64,000 nt of DNA from Entomomonas sp. E2T0. Its GTDB lineage: Bacteria > Pseudomonadota > Gammaproteobacteria > Pseudomonadales > Pseudomonadaceae. Both the position numbers and the translations under genes were made by a program. Under the pieces are notes generated by a model. It was not told the origin of the DNA, searched no databases, and worked only from the letters and a program-made list of their open reading frames with translations. Below, one piece after another: positions 55,201 to 63,654 of the stretch (position 1 is the first letter of the stretch; every line of letters starts with the position of its first letter). Where the stretch lies: the NCBI RefSeq assembly GCF_025985425.1, contig NZ_CP094972.1, forward strand, positions 1,178,001-1,242,000. The letters run 5' to 3'.

Positions 55201-55590
55201 TTAACGTTTTGAGTATTGTGGACGTTTACGTGCTTTACGTAGACCCACTTTCTTACGTTCAACTTCACGAGCATCACGAGTAACATAACCTGCTTTACGT
55301 AATGCACTACGTAAAGTTTCATCGTACTCGATTAATGCACGAGTAATACCATGACGAATAGCACCTGCTTGACCGCTTACACCACCACCAATAACAGTGA
55401 TGAATAGATCAAAGTTTTCAGTGTTCTCAGTTAACTCTAATGGTTGACGAACTACCATGCGAGCAGTTTCACGACCAAAGAAGTTATCAAGGTCACGATT
55501 GTTGATAGAGATTTTACCTGTGCCTTTGCGTAAAAATACACGTGCAACGGCAGTTTTGCGACGACCTGTACCGTAATTTTGAGCTGACAT
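55201..55590 (-). CDS. rpsI: 30S ribosomal protein S9
   Basis: Small-subunit ribosomal protein whose C-terminal tail reaches the P-site tRNA. It has [14 protein letters not shown] at the start, [35 protein letters not shown], and the conserved basic tail ending QYSKR. I start at the ATG complementary to 55588-55590, with AGGA 6 nt upstream, giving 129 residues; an in-frame TTG would add two. It follows rplM with a 15-nt gap, the usual rplM-rpsI operon. Confidence 0.98.
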   Translation of the reverse strand: MSAQNYGTGRRKTAVARVFLRKGTGKISINNRDLDNFFGRETARMVVRQPLELTENTENFDLFITVIGGGVSGQAGAIRHGITRALIEYDETLRSALRKAGYVTRDAREVERKKVGLRKARKRPQYSKR

Positions 55591-55605
55591 AATCAATCCT
55601 GCCTA

Positions 55606-56034
55606 TTAAATTTTCAATTCTTGTGGTTGTTGAGCTGTATGTGGGTGTTCTGCACCTTTATACACTTTCAGCTTACGATACATAGCACGACCTAAAGGGT
55701 TTTTAGGTAACATACCTTTAACAGCTGTTTCGATAATACGCTCAGGCGCTCTAATAACTAATTTATCAAAACTGATTTCTTTGATTCCACCAGGGAAACC
55801 AGAGTGAGAATAGTATTTCTTATCAGTTGTTTTGTTACCAGTAACTTTAACTTGTTCAGCATTGATAACGACGATGTAATCACCTGTATCAACGTGAGGT
55901 GTGTATTCTGGCTTGTGTTTGCCACGTAGGCGTGATGCGATTTCAGTCGCTAAACGACCCAATGTTTGCCCTGCAGCGTCAATAACAAACCAGTCACGTT
56001 TAACTGTTTCTGGCTTTGCACTAAAAGTTTTCAT
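55606..56034 (-). CDS. rplM: 50S ribosomal protein L13
   Basis: Early-assembly large-subunit ribosomal protein of 142 residues. Typical stretches are [20 protein letters not shown], the [15 protein letters not shown] segment, [19 protein letters not shown] and the terminal AQQPQELKI. In E. coli L13 represses its own operon by binding the leader; the leader here is long enough for that (see 56035-56287). First gene of the rplM-rpsI operon. Confidence 0.98.
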   Translation of the reverse strand: MKTFSAKPETVKRDWFVIDAAGQTLGRLATEIASRLRGKHKPEYTPHVDTGDYIVVINAEQVKVTGNKTTDKKYYSHSGFPGGIKEISFDKLVIRAPERIIETAVKGMLPKNPLGRAMYRKLKVYKGAEHPHTAQQPQELKI

Positions 56035-56287
56035 TCTTTATAGCCTCAAGACCGCATAATTTAAGCGGCGGATATTAAAAAATATGTGTTTTATAAGTAA
56101 TAGCCACCATTTCTAACACTATGTGGGGTCGGGGTAATAGTGTGATTTGGAAGCAATTAATCATTCTTTGTTGAAGTAAAGCTAGGCTCAATACTTCAAA
56201 TTTAGCGGATAATTATCATATCCACAAAAATAGTCGTGTAATTATCCAGATTATCAGCAAAATATCAAGGGGATTTTGCAAAAACTT
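56035..56287 (-). promoter_or_regulatory. rplM leader and promoter region
   Basis: A gene-free stretch upstream of rplM. Read on the minus strand, CCGC with GCGG (within 56053-56073) can form a hairpin around TTAAATTAT shortly before the gene, and CACTAT with ATAGTG another. These could belong to an L13-binding leader, which E. coli is known to have. I cannot match the E. coli structure from memory, so this is tentative. Confidence 0.35.
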
Positions 56288-56318
56288 AATAAAAAGCCTT
56301 TGTGTTAGGCTTTTTATT
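56288..56318. terminator. terminator after yebB-like gene
   Basis: AATAAAAAGCCT (56288-56299) pairs with AGGCTTTTTATT (56307-56318) around a 7-nt loop, immediately downstream of the leftward yebB-like gene and upstream of the rplM promoter region. Confidence 0.88.
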
Positions 56319-56328
56319 AATAGAGAAA

Positions 56329-56937
56329 TTAGCTAGCTGCCTTATAAAAACGTTGTGAAACTTCTGGAGAACTATCATAAACAGTTTGTAATTTAGGACA
56401 GAACCATAAACTAGCAGGTGTTACAGTTTTTCTTTGCCAAGGGATTTTACCAAAGAACCATAATTTCCAAAATGTTAAGTTAGCATTAGGATTGGTTTTT
56501 AATAAATCGTTAAAGGTTTCTATTTTACCTAATTCTAGTTGTAAGGCATCTCTGTAAATTTCATACACAAACTTTGAGCAAAACTGTAGTTTTGAGTCAA
56601 ATTTAAAACCAGTATGGTACAAAATATTCAAACGTTGTGGCACTTGGCTGCAAATAGCTAATTTTTGTTGATCTGATAAAGGCGTTGTTAAACGTCTTAT
56701 AGCATAGTGTTTATGGTGAGAGCGTTTAACGAATTTAGTTAAAGTGGTAGTTTTTGAAATGGGTACACAACTTTCAGCCACCAAATAGTCATTACCATCA
56801 TGGCCAATAATGATACCAACGTGATTGCTCCAACAAAGAGATGCTTTGGAGATACTCTGGAATAAATAAGCGGCAACACAGGTAAAGACAATATCCCCTA
56901 CTTCTAGTGAAGGCACATTCTGATTTGTTGATAACAT
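56329..56937 (-). CDS. YebB-family permuted NlpC/P60 cysteine hydrolase
   Basis: A 202-residue protein strongly resembling E. coli YebB (DUF830, permuted papain-like fold). The likely triad is C120 ([12 protein letters not shown]), H39 ([10 protein letters not shown]) and E55 (VAESCVP). [10 protein letters not shown] and [14 protein letters not shown] are also as in YebB. I use the ATG complementary to 56935-56937, preceded by AAAGGAA; the upstream in-frame start adds 22 residues without homology. No signal peptide is evident, so it is probably cytosolic. Members cleave peptides or acyl groups, but YebB's substrate is unknown. Confidence 0.85.
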   Translation of the reverse strand: MLSTNQNVPSLEVGDIVFTCVAAYLFQSISKASLCWSNHVGIIIGHDGNDYLVAESCVPISKTTTLTKFVKRSHHKHYAIRRLTTPLSDQQKLAICSQVPQRLNILYHTGFKFDSKLQFCSKFVYEIYRDALQLELGKIETFNDLLKTNPNANLTFWKLWFFGKIPWQRKTVTPASLWFCPKLQTVYDSSPEVSQRFYKAAS

Positions 56938-57076
56938 AACTATTCCTTTATTTGTTTTCTGCCTATATAGTAGAAGTATGCAATGATTTATATTTTTATA
57001 CAATTGTTAGAAATATTCTGAAATCATACGTTGCTGCATGTAAAATAATCAATTAATACTCATTGGAATCAGCACT

Positions 57077-57253
57077 ATGTATATCTATCGGCTAGTATTA
57101 TTGTTGATGGTCATTATTTATTTGCTTTCACCCAGTATATTAGATTGGTGGGTGTCAGGTGATAGTGTTTGGTATAAGCCTTATCTGTTTTGGTTAGTAG
57201 CTATTGTGGCAACATTGTTATTGCAAGGAAAACATGATGTCGATGAACTTTAG
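57077..57253 (+). CDS. cbrX: small membrane protein overlapping cbrA (CbrX)
   Basis: A 58-residue membrane protein starting at ATG 57077. It has a first helix at about residues 4-18, a tryptophan-rich loop (LDWWVSGDSVWYKPY) and a second helix at about 36-50, ending GKHDVDEL. Pseudomonads carry a short gene called cbrX in exactly this place, overlapping cbrA and coupling its translation. Here the stop (57251-57253) lies 20 nt past the first candidate cbrA ATG at 57234, so the same coupling is likely. Identification rests on position, size and topology. Confidence 0.8.
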   Translation: MYIYRLVLLLMVIIYLLSPSILDWWVSGDSVWYKPYLFWLVAIVATLLLQGKHDVDEL

Positions 57254-60185
57254 TGTTAGCTACCTTGCACTTATTAGCGTTATTTACTTATTAGTATTAT
57301 TTGGTATTGCTTGGGTTTCAGAACATAATAAAGTAGCCAGTAAACTAATCAGTCATCCTATTATTTATATATTGTCTTTAGGCGTTTATAACAGTGCATT
57401 AACTTTTTATGGCCTAGTTGCATTGGCTATGCATTATGGTTATGGCTATTTGGCTATTGGTTTAGGATTTACAGGAGCATTTCTATTAGTACCTGTACTG
57501 CTATTTCCTATTTTAAAGCTTACTCAAAATTATCAACTTTCTTCTTTGGCCGATTTATTTGCTTTTAGATTCCGTAGTCGTTGGGCAGGTATTTTAACCT
57601 GTGTCTTTATGTTGATTGGTATGTTGCCCTTAATTGCTTTACAAATTAAAGCAATTACCCAATCAGTAACCATCTTGACTCATCAGACTACTTCACATTG
57701 GGTTTCTTTTATTTTTTGTACCTTATTAATCGTTTTTGCTGTGTTGTTTGGTTCAAGGCAGGTTTCGATTCGTGAGAAGCGAGTAGGGTTGGTGGTTGCT
57801 GTAGCATTTGAATCGATCGTTAAATTATTGGCTTTTCTAATTATTGCTGGTTATGTGCTATATGGTATTTTTGGTGGTTTTGGTGGCCTAAATGAATGGT
57901 TAGTACAAAATAAAGAAGCCTTAGTTAGTTTACATTTACCTTTGCAAGAGGGGCCTTGGCGTGCCTTGTTGCTATCATTTTTTGCGGCAACAATTGTGGC
58001 GCCTCATATGTTCCATTTAACTTTTACAGAAAATGTAACACCAAAAGCATTAATGTTTGCTAGCTGGGGAACCCCTCTCTATTTATTAGCGATGGCTTTT
58101 TGTGTACCTCTTATTCTTTGGGGAGGACTTGTCCAAAATTTATCCATTGATCCTGAGTATTATATTTTAGGTATCGGAATGCATAATGATAATAACTGGT
58201 TATCACTTATTGCTTATGTTGGAGGATTAGCAGCAGGTAGTGGCTTAATTATCGTATCAACTATTGCATTATCAGGGATGTTACTGAATCATGTGGTTTT
58301 ACCCATGTATACACCATCAGCAAACACCAATATCTATCGTTGGCTGAAATGGCTTCGTCGAACATTAATAGTTATTATTATTTTATTAGGCTATATTTTT
58401 TATTTATTAATCCAATCAGATTATACCAACAATGAAATTGGTATAACGGCTTTTATAGCAACCTTACAATTTTTCCCTGGTGTATTGGTTTTACTCTATT
58501 GGAAGTTGGGTAATAAAAAAGGCTTTATTGCTGGGCTATTAGCTGGTATGGGAAGTTGGTTTGTGATTATGTTAATACCATTAATCACCTCCATTGACTA
58601 TATCTCTATTCCTTTTTTAGGCCGTTTTAAGTTATTAGGTGCTAGTGACTGGCATGTCACCAGTATGATTTCGTTGTCGATCAATGTTGCAATATTTTTT
58701 GTAGTATCTTTAATTACCAAACGCTCTGAAGAAGAAAAATATGCTGCTGATTTATGTGCAGTAAATACTACTCAGTATGTGCAACGTAAAGAAATGACAT
58801 TAAGTTCACCACAGGAGTTCGTTAAGGCATTAGAAGTGCCGCTAGGCTATAAAACAGCCCGTAAGGAAGTTGAGAGGGCATTGGATGATTTAGGGTTTAC
58901 TATTGATGAACAACGTTCTTATGCTTTGCGCCGTTTAAGAGAGCAGATAGAGGTCAATCTGTCAGGATTAATGGGGCCTCACCTTTCGCAGCAAATAGTT
59001 GATAAATTTTTAAGTTATGAGTCAGAGCAATTAATTGCCCAAAATGAAGATATTTATTTTATGGAAAGCCATTTGGAAAGCTATGAAACACGCTTAACAG
59101 GCTTGGCTGCTGAGTTAGATTCTTTGCGTCGTTACCATCGTTTAACCTTACAAACTTTACCCATTGGTGTTTGCTCTGTTTCTAGAAGTCAGGATATCTT
59201 GCTGTGGAATCGAGCTATGGAAGAGTTAACAGGATTAACAGCAGATAATATTGTGGGGGCAAATTTACATTATATAAAAGGTGCTTGGCGTGAGCTATTA
59301 ATTAGTTGTATGGAGTCTGAGGGTGATCATCTTTATAAGCAACGTATTGATATTAATGGACATAGTCGTTGGTATAATCTGCATAAAGCTACTATTAGTG
59401 ACACTATTTTAATCAATAGTGGTGGTATGGTTATTCTGATTGAAGATATTACAGACACTTATTTATTAGAAGATCAACTCATTCACTCTGAACGTTTAGC
59501 TTCCATTGGTCGATTAGCTGCTGGTGTTGCCCATGAAATTGGTAATCCTGTAACAGGTATTGCTTGTTTGGCGCAAATCATGAGAGATGAGTGGGCTGAT
59601 AATAAAGAAGTGACAGAAATGTCAGCACAAATTATTGAACAAACTAAACGCATTTCTCGTATTGTCCATTCATTAATGAACTTTGCTCATGCTGGAGGGC
59701 AAATTCAAGCAAGTGCGCCCGTTTCATTGTATGAAATTATACAAGAGACCATTCATTTATTGGTGCTTAATAAAGAGAAAAAAGATGTGCAGTTCAATAA
59801 TTTCTGTAACCCTAAGCATCAAGTTTTAGGTAACTCACAACGACTAACGCAAGTACTTATTAATCTGTTAGATAATGCAAGAGATGCTTCAATAGAAAAT
59901 GGCATAATTGCTATATCTAGTTATGAGCATGAAAATACCATAGAACTTTGGATTGAAGATGAGGGTGAAGGTATTACAGATGAGATTAAGGATCAAGTGT
60001 TTGAACCATTTTTTACCACAAAAGAACCAGGGGTAGGAACGGGGCTTGGGTTATCTTTGGTCTATTCGATTATAGAGGATCATCATGGCAAAATCACCAT
60101 TAAGAGCCCAGTAAATTTAGATACAAAAAAGGGAACACGTTTTTCTATAATATTACCTAAATATACTGACCATACTATGGTATAG
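57234..60185 (+). CDS. cbrA: CbrA sensor kinase with SLC5 transporter domain
   Basis: Hybrid sensor that couples carbon and nitrogen status to CbrB. The first ~510 residues form about thirteen membrane helices like a sodium/solute symporter (SLC5), as in histidine-transporting CbrA. Then come a helical STAC-like linker, a PAS domain (about 640-740, YHRLTLQTLPIGVCSVS), and a kinase core with H in AAGVAHEIGNPVTGI, an N-box NLLDNARDAS, and DEGEGI/GTGLGLSLV. Candidate ATGs at 57234, 57237 and 57243 all follow AAGGA; 57237 has the best spacing. The N-terminus overlaps cbrX. Length about 983 residues. Confidence 0.95.
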   Translation: MMSMNFSVSYLALISVIYLLVLFGIAWVSEHNKVASKLISHPIIYILSLGVYNSALTFYGLVALAMHYGYGYLAIGLGFTGAFLLVPVLLFPILKLTQNYQLSSLADLFAFRFRSRWAGILTCVFMLIGMLPLIALQIKAITQSVTILTHQTTSHWVSFIFCTLLIVFAVLFGSRQVSIREKRVGLVVAVAFESIVKLLAFLIIAGYVLYGIFGGFGGLNEWLVQNKEALVSLHLPLQEGPWRALLLSFFAATIVAPHMFHLTFTENVTPKALMFASWGTPLYLLAMAFCVPLILWGGLVQNLSIDPEYYILGIGMHNDNNWLSLIAYVGGLAAGSGLIIVSTIALSGMLLNHVVLPMYTPSANTNIYRWLKWLRRTLIVIIILLGYIFYLLIQSDYTNNEIGITAFIATLQFFPGVLVLLYWKLGNKKGFIAGLLAGMGSWFVIMLIPLITSIDYISIPFLGRFKLLGASDWHVTSMISLSINVAIFFVVSLITKRSEEEKYAADLCAVNTTQYVQRKEMTLSSPQEFVKALEVPLGYKTARKEVERALDDLGFTIDEQRSYALRRLREQIEVNLSGLMGPHLSQQIVDKFLSYESEQLIAQNEDIYFMESHLESYETRLTGLAAELDSLRRYHRLTLQTLPIGVCSVSRSQDILLWNRAMEELTGLTADNIVGANLHYIKGAWRELLISCMESEGDHLYKQRIDINGHSRWYNLHKATISDTILINSGGMVILIEDITDTYLLEDQLIHSERLASIGRLAAGVAHEIGNPVTGIACLAQIMRDEWADNKEVTEMSAQIIEQTKRISRIVHSLMNFAHAGGQIQASAPVSLYEIIQETIHLLVLNKEKKDVQFNNFCNPKHQVLGNSQRLTQVLINLLDNARDASIENGIIAISSYEHENTIELWIEDEGEGITDEIKDQVFEPFFTTKEPGVGTGLGLSLVYSIIEDHHGKITIKSPVNLDTKKGTRFSIILPKYTDHTMV

Positions 60186-60225
60186 TTGTAGGATTAAGAG
60201 TCAGTAAAAAAGTTGTGGAATTTCT

Positions 60226-61632
60226 ATGTCACATATACTACTTGTAGAAGATGAAGTAATTATACGCACCTCTTTAAAGCGCTTATTAGAACGTCATCAA
60301 TATCAGGTGAGCGAAGCAGGTTCTGTGGCAGAGGCACAAGAGAACTATAAGATTGCTAGTTTTGATTTAGTGATTACTGATTTGCGTTTACCAGGCGCAC
60401 CTGGTACCGATATGATTAATTTGGCACAAGGCGTGCCAGTATTGATTATGACCAGTTATGCTAGTTTACGTTCAGCCATTGATTCGATGAAGATGGGGGC
60501 AGTAGAGTATATTGCTAAGCCTTTTGATCATGATGATATGTTAAGAGCGGTGGCTGAGTCACTGGCTAAAAAACAAGTTAATTCAGATAAGCCTGCTGAA
60601 GGTAAACGAGAAACTACTGCTAAAGCAAAAAATAATACAAAAGGGACAGATATAATAGGTTCTAGTCCTTTAATGCAAAAACTGTTTGAAAAAATAGAAA
60701 AAGTAGCACCTACTAATTCGACAGTACTTATTTTAGGTGAGTCAGGTACAGGTAAAGAACTGGTTGCGCGTACACTTCATGAGCAATCGCCACGTTTTAA
60801 AGCCCCTTTGATTTCAGTAAACTGTGCAGCCATTCCTGAGACTTTAATAGAGTCAGAACTATTTGGTCATGAAAAAGGTGCATTCACAGGAGCAACCAGT
60901 AGTAGAACTGGTCTGATTGAAGCTGCGAACGGTGGTACTTTATTTCTTGATGAAATTGGTGAATTACCTCTTGAAGCACAAGCAAGATTGTTGAGAGTTT
61001 TGCAAGAGGGCGAAATTAGAAGAGTGGGTTCAGTTGCTTCACAAAAAGTGGATGTTAGATTAATTGCTGCAACCCATCGTGATTTAAAAACCTTGGCAGC
61101 AACAGGCGAATTTCGTAGTGATTTATTCTATCGGCTAAATGTGATTAGTTTACAATTACCTGCTTTACGTGATCGCGGCAAGGATATTTTAAAAATTGCA
61201 CAAAGTTTTTTAGAGCGACAAATGAATGTAATGGGTAAAACTGATCTAGTATTTACTCCAGAAGCAGAACAAGCTATTTTAACTTATACTTGGCCTGGTA
61301 ATGTGCGTGAGCTTGAAAACGCTGTAGAGCGCGCAGTTATTCTTTGTGAAAGTAATAATATTACTATCGATAATTTAGGCTTAGAGCCTGAGGTTTATGG
61401 TTTAGCTAGTTTGGGTGAAGATGAGTTAACCAATATTTTTAAAAAACCTCATGAAGGGGCTATTAATAATAAAGATCCTAAAGAAGGCTTATCTTTAGAA
61501 GATTATTTTCAACGTTTTGTATTAGAAAACCAAGATAAAATGACTGAAACAGAGCTGGCGCGTAAGTTGGGAGTTAGTCGTAAATGTCTATGGGAACGTC
61601 GTCAGAAATTGGGTATTCCAAGGAAGAAATAA
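60226..61632 (+). CDS. cbrB: NtrC-family sigma-54 response regulator CbrB
   Basis: Enhancer-binding activator partnered with CbrA. The receiver domain has the phosphoacceptor D52 in VITDLRLPG, the central AAA+ domain has Walker A GESGTGKE and the sigma-54-contacting GAFTGA loop, and the C-terminus has a Fis-type helix-turn-helix (TELARKLGVSRKCLWERRQKLG). Length 468. It lies 40 nt after cbrA. In Pseudomonas CbrB drives the RNA CrcZ, encoded directly downstream; here the next 94 bp hold only a terminator before a convergent gene. Confidence 0.96.
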   Translation: MSHILLVEDEVIIRTSLKRLLERHQYQVSEAGSVAEAQENYKIASFDLVITDLRLPGAPGTDMINLAQGVPVLIMTSYASLRSAIDSMKMGAVEYIAKPFDHDDMLRAVAESLAKKQVNSDKPAEGKRETTAKAKNNTKGTDIIGSSPLMQKLFEKIEKVAPTNSTVLILGESGTGKELVARTLHEQSPRFKAPLISVNCAAIPETLIESELFGHEKGAFTGATSSRTGLIEAANGGTLFLDEIGELPLEAQARLLRVLQEGEIRRVGSVASQKVDVRLIAATHRDLKTLAATGEFRSDLFYRLNVISLQLPALRDRGKDILKIAQSFLERQMNVMGKTDLVFTPEAEQAILTYTWPGNVRELENAVERAVILCESNNITIDNLGLEPEVYGLASLGEDELTNIFKKPHEGAINNKDPKEGLSLEDYFQRFVLENQDKMTETELARKLGVSRKCLWERRQKLGIPRKK

Positions 61633-61671
61633 ATATGAATAGGTTTACTACATATCATCTGTTGTAGGTAA

Positions 61672-61702
61672 TAAAAAAAATCCCTGTTAGGAACTAACAG
61701 GG
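61672..61702 (-). terminator. terminator of the leftward unknown gene
   Basis: CCCTGTTAG (61682-61690) pairs with CTAACAGGG (61694-61702) around GAA. Read leftwards it runs into eight T residues (A-run 61673-61680), a strong intrinsic terminator. Rightwards, for cbrB, the tail is not T-rich. Confidence 0.88.
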
Positions 61703-61726
61703 TGCAAAAAGGTTCTTTGATTCTTT

Positions 61727-62296
61727 TTAAAATGGGCAGGAAACCAATTCCATGACTCGTGGTTTTAGCATTTTGGCATTAGTGGAGTAGCTAACAGGTT
61801 TTCCAGCTCTTTTGCCATGTTGAAACTTAAGTGTATCGCCTGCTAAGTAAATGCAGAGTTTATTTTGTTGTTGAGAGTTAGCAGTCTTATAAGCTTGTAC
61901 TAGCTGTGATAATTGTGCTTGGACATCATCATCAATCACGATGTTGTAGAGTTGTACATATTCTCGTAAGTTATAATCATATGCAGTCCTGCTGTTGTAA
62001 ACATTCAGATTAGGATGTTTTTGTTTAATGATCGTTGCATCTTTTATAGGGATAGCAGTAATGAATCCATTTGAAACAGAATCATCTTTTTTGATGTCTA
62101 GGTTTATCAATAAATAACTGTCACTTACATATTTTTCTTTTAGGAAGAATAAATTAATCTCAGCATTTGAATCTGTGATGTTAATAACATCTCCTGATTC
62201 ATGAATTATTTTAGTATTTGAAGGTTTACTTTTTCCCATAAAGAGAAAAAATATAATAATAGCAGCGATAAGAGCAATGGGAATTAATTTGTTCAT
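61727..62296 (-). CDS. membrane-anchored protein of unknown function
   Basis: I do not recognise this 189-residue protein. One N-terminal hydrophobic helix (about residues 5-22, LIPIALIAAIIIFFLFMG) would anchor or export it; the remainder is polar and looks alpha/beta, with CIYLAGDTLKFQHGKRAG and a cysteine near each end of the C-terminal part (NKLCIY and VSCPF). The cysteines could form a disulfide if periplasmic. It has its own terminator, and a cluster of palindromes lies just upstream of its start (62324-62352), suggesting tight regulation. Confidence 0.65.
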   Translation of the reverse strand: MNKLIPIALIAAIIIFFLFMGKSKPSNTKIIHESGDVINITDSNAEINLFFLKEKYVSDSYLLINLDIKKDDSVSNGFITAIPIKDATIIKQKHPNLNVYNSRTAYDYNLREYVQLYNIVIDDDVQAQLSQLVQAYKTANSQQQNKLCIYLAGDTLKFQHGKRAGKPVSYSTNAKMLKPRVMELVSCPF

Positions 62297-62323
62297 TCAA
62301 TATTTTCTCTCTTATTTTGTTAT

Positions 62324-62352
62324 ATGTAATGATTACATGTAAGTTTACATGT
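62324..62352. promoter_or_regulatory. overlapping palindromes upstream of the unknown gene
   Basis: ATGTAAT-G-ATTACAT (62324-62338) is a perfect 7-1-7 palindrome, and ACATGTAA-GT-TTACATGT (62335-62352) a perfect 8-2-8 palindrome; they share the ACAT segment. Such stacked half-sites suggest cooperative binding of a dimeric regulator 28-56 bp upstream of the start codon. The regulator is not identifiable. Confidence 0.5.
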
Positions 62353-62452
62353 GAAAAAATATTTATGCAATATATAGAAGTAATATATTTATCAAATTTC
62401 TGTAAAATATATACAAGGCTTTGTTTTTAATAATATTATTATTTGTTCTAGA

Positions 62453-63613
62453 TTAGGTGGGCCAATACCAAGCTGGAGTGTCTAACATTCTTTGACCTTT
62501 AATTGTGGTTTGTCCCAATACTTTTTCTAGTTCGATGGTATTGCAGTCACTTTGTTGCTCTAGTGCATTAATCAGTCTTTTTGAGTGACTAATAATCCAA
62601 ATTTGTGAATGTTTACTGGCGTTTATAATAAGTCTTGCTAATGCAGGTAATAAATCGGAATGTAAGCTGTTTTCAGGCTCATTAAGTATCATTAATGAAG
62701 GTGGGCGAGGGGTAAGTAAAGCAGCCGTTAATAATAAATAACGTAGAGTACCATCGGATAATTCTTGTGCAGCGAGTGGGCGTAAAATGCCTAGCTGCTG
62801 AAGCATAACAGTAAAAAAGCCATCCTTTCTGATTATAAGAGATGAATCAGGAAATGCATCATGGATAGTTTGAGCAAGTAAGTCAGCATCTCCCACCTCT
62901 TGAATTGTTTGTAAAGCAGCCGCTAAATCATGACCATCATGGTGAAGTACAGGAGTTCGAGTGCCTAGTTGAGGTTTTCGAGCTGGAGCTTCTTGATCTG
63001 TGCGGAAATAGTCATAAAATCGCCAGTTTCTAATGATTTCTCTTAAACGAAATACTTCAGGACAATCACTATGTAACGCTACTTGTCCAAACAGCCCTTC
63101 ATAATTAGGTGTATGTTGTGTTAAGACTTGCGTTTGGTGTCCATCCTTTACTTGAATAAGGGGACCTTTGCGTTCTACTAGTGTTCGAGTAGGTTTATAC
63201 CATTCGCCAGCCCAAATCGTTTCATTTTTAATTTCGGGATCTTGGGCAAAAGCTGTTCCTCCAGGAATAGGCTCTGGTAGTCCAAGTGAAATGCTGTATC
63301 CTAAATCATCTTCAGTAAAACCTAAGTGGAGCCTGATAGCATTTTGTCGTTTAGTACCTTGAATGGGTACTTCACCCCGTTGCATATTACGACTAATTTT
63401 TTCTGGCCCTGCCCATAATACGGATTCCAAGCCACCTTCTTTAGCAATAGCACTAATTACATTGCCTTGAGCAGTTTCTGCTAATAATCGTAAAGCTTTA
63501 TAGAGATTTGATTTGCCACAGCCATTGGCACCCGTAATTACATTTAGTTGGGAAAGTGGAAATACTAGATTATTGATGGAGCGAAAATTGGCTATAGCTA
63601 AGGTTTTGATCAT
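62453..63613 (-). CDS. AAA family ATPase (COG4637-like, ABC/RecF-type)
   Basis: Predicted soluble ABC-class ATPase of 386 residues. The Walker A motif is GANGCGKS (28-35), the signature-like motif ELSDGTLRYLLLTA (about 283-296), and Walker B LMILNEPENSLHSDLL, where N replaces the usual D of DEPE; I recall the same NEPE in COG4637 relatives, so it need not mean inactivity. The switch histidine is in IISHSKRL. There is no added nuclease domain and no partner nuclease gene, unlike OLD or RecF-type defence systems. It reads leftwards from near anmK. Function unknown. Confidence 0.8.
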   Translation of the reverse strand: MIKTLAIANFRSINNLVFPLSQLNVITGANGCGKSNLYKALRLLAETAQGNVISAIAKEGGLESVLWAGPEKISRNMQRGEVPIQGTKRQNAIRLHLGFTEDDLGYSISLGLPEPIPGGTAFAQDPEIKNETIWAGEWYKPTRTLVERKGPLIQVKDGHQTQVLTQHTPNYEGLFGQVALHSDCPEVFRLREIIRNWRFYDYFRTDQEAPARKPQLGTRTPVLHHDGHDLAAALQTIQEVGDADLLAQTIHDAFPDSSLIIRKDGFFTVMLQQLGILRPLAAQELSDGTLRYLLLTAALLTPRPPSLMILNEPENSLHSDLLPALARLIINASKHSQIWIISHSKRLINALEQQSDCNTIELEKVLGQTTIKGQRMLDTPAWYWPT

Positions 63614-63654
63614 AACGATTTTATATAGGTGAAAGTTTTTGAATATTATACGCG

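Noticed and set aside
55137-55322. Reading frame overlapping the 3' end of rpsI
   Set aside because: A shadow frame of rpsI that also runs through its terminator; no homology and no ribosome-binding site.
56206-56225. GATAATTATCAT as a second Fur box upstream of rplM
   Set aside because: Only the central GATAATTATC is symmetrical; outer positions do not follow the 7-1-7 consensus, and it lies far from any iron-related start.
62453-63613. AAA ATPase as part of an antiphage defence system
   Set aside because: No nuclease, reverse transcriptase, toxin or other effector gene is adjacent, and the flanking anmK gene is core metabolism.
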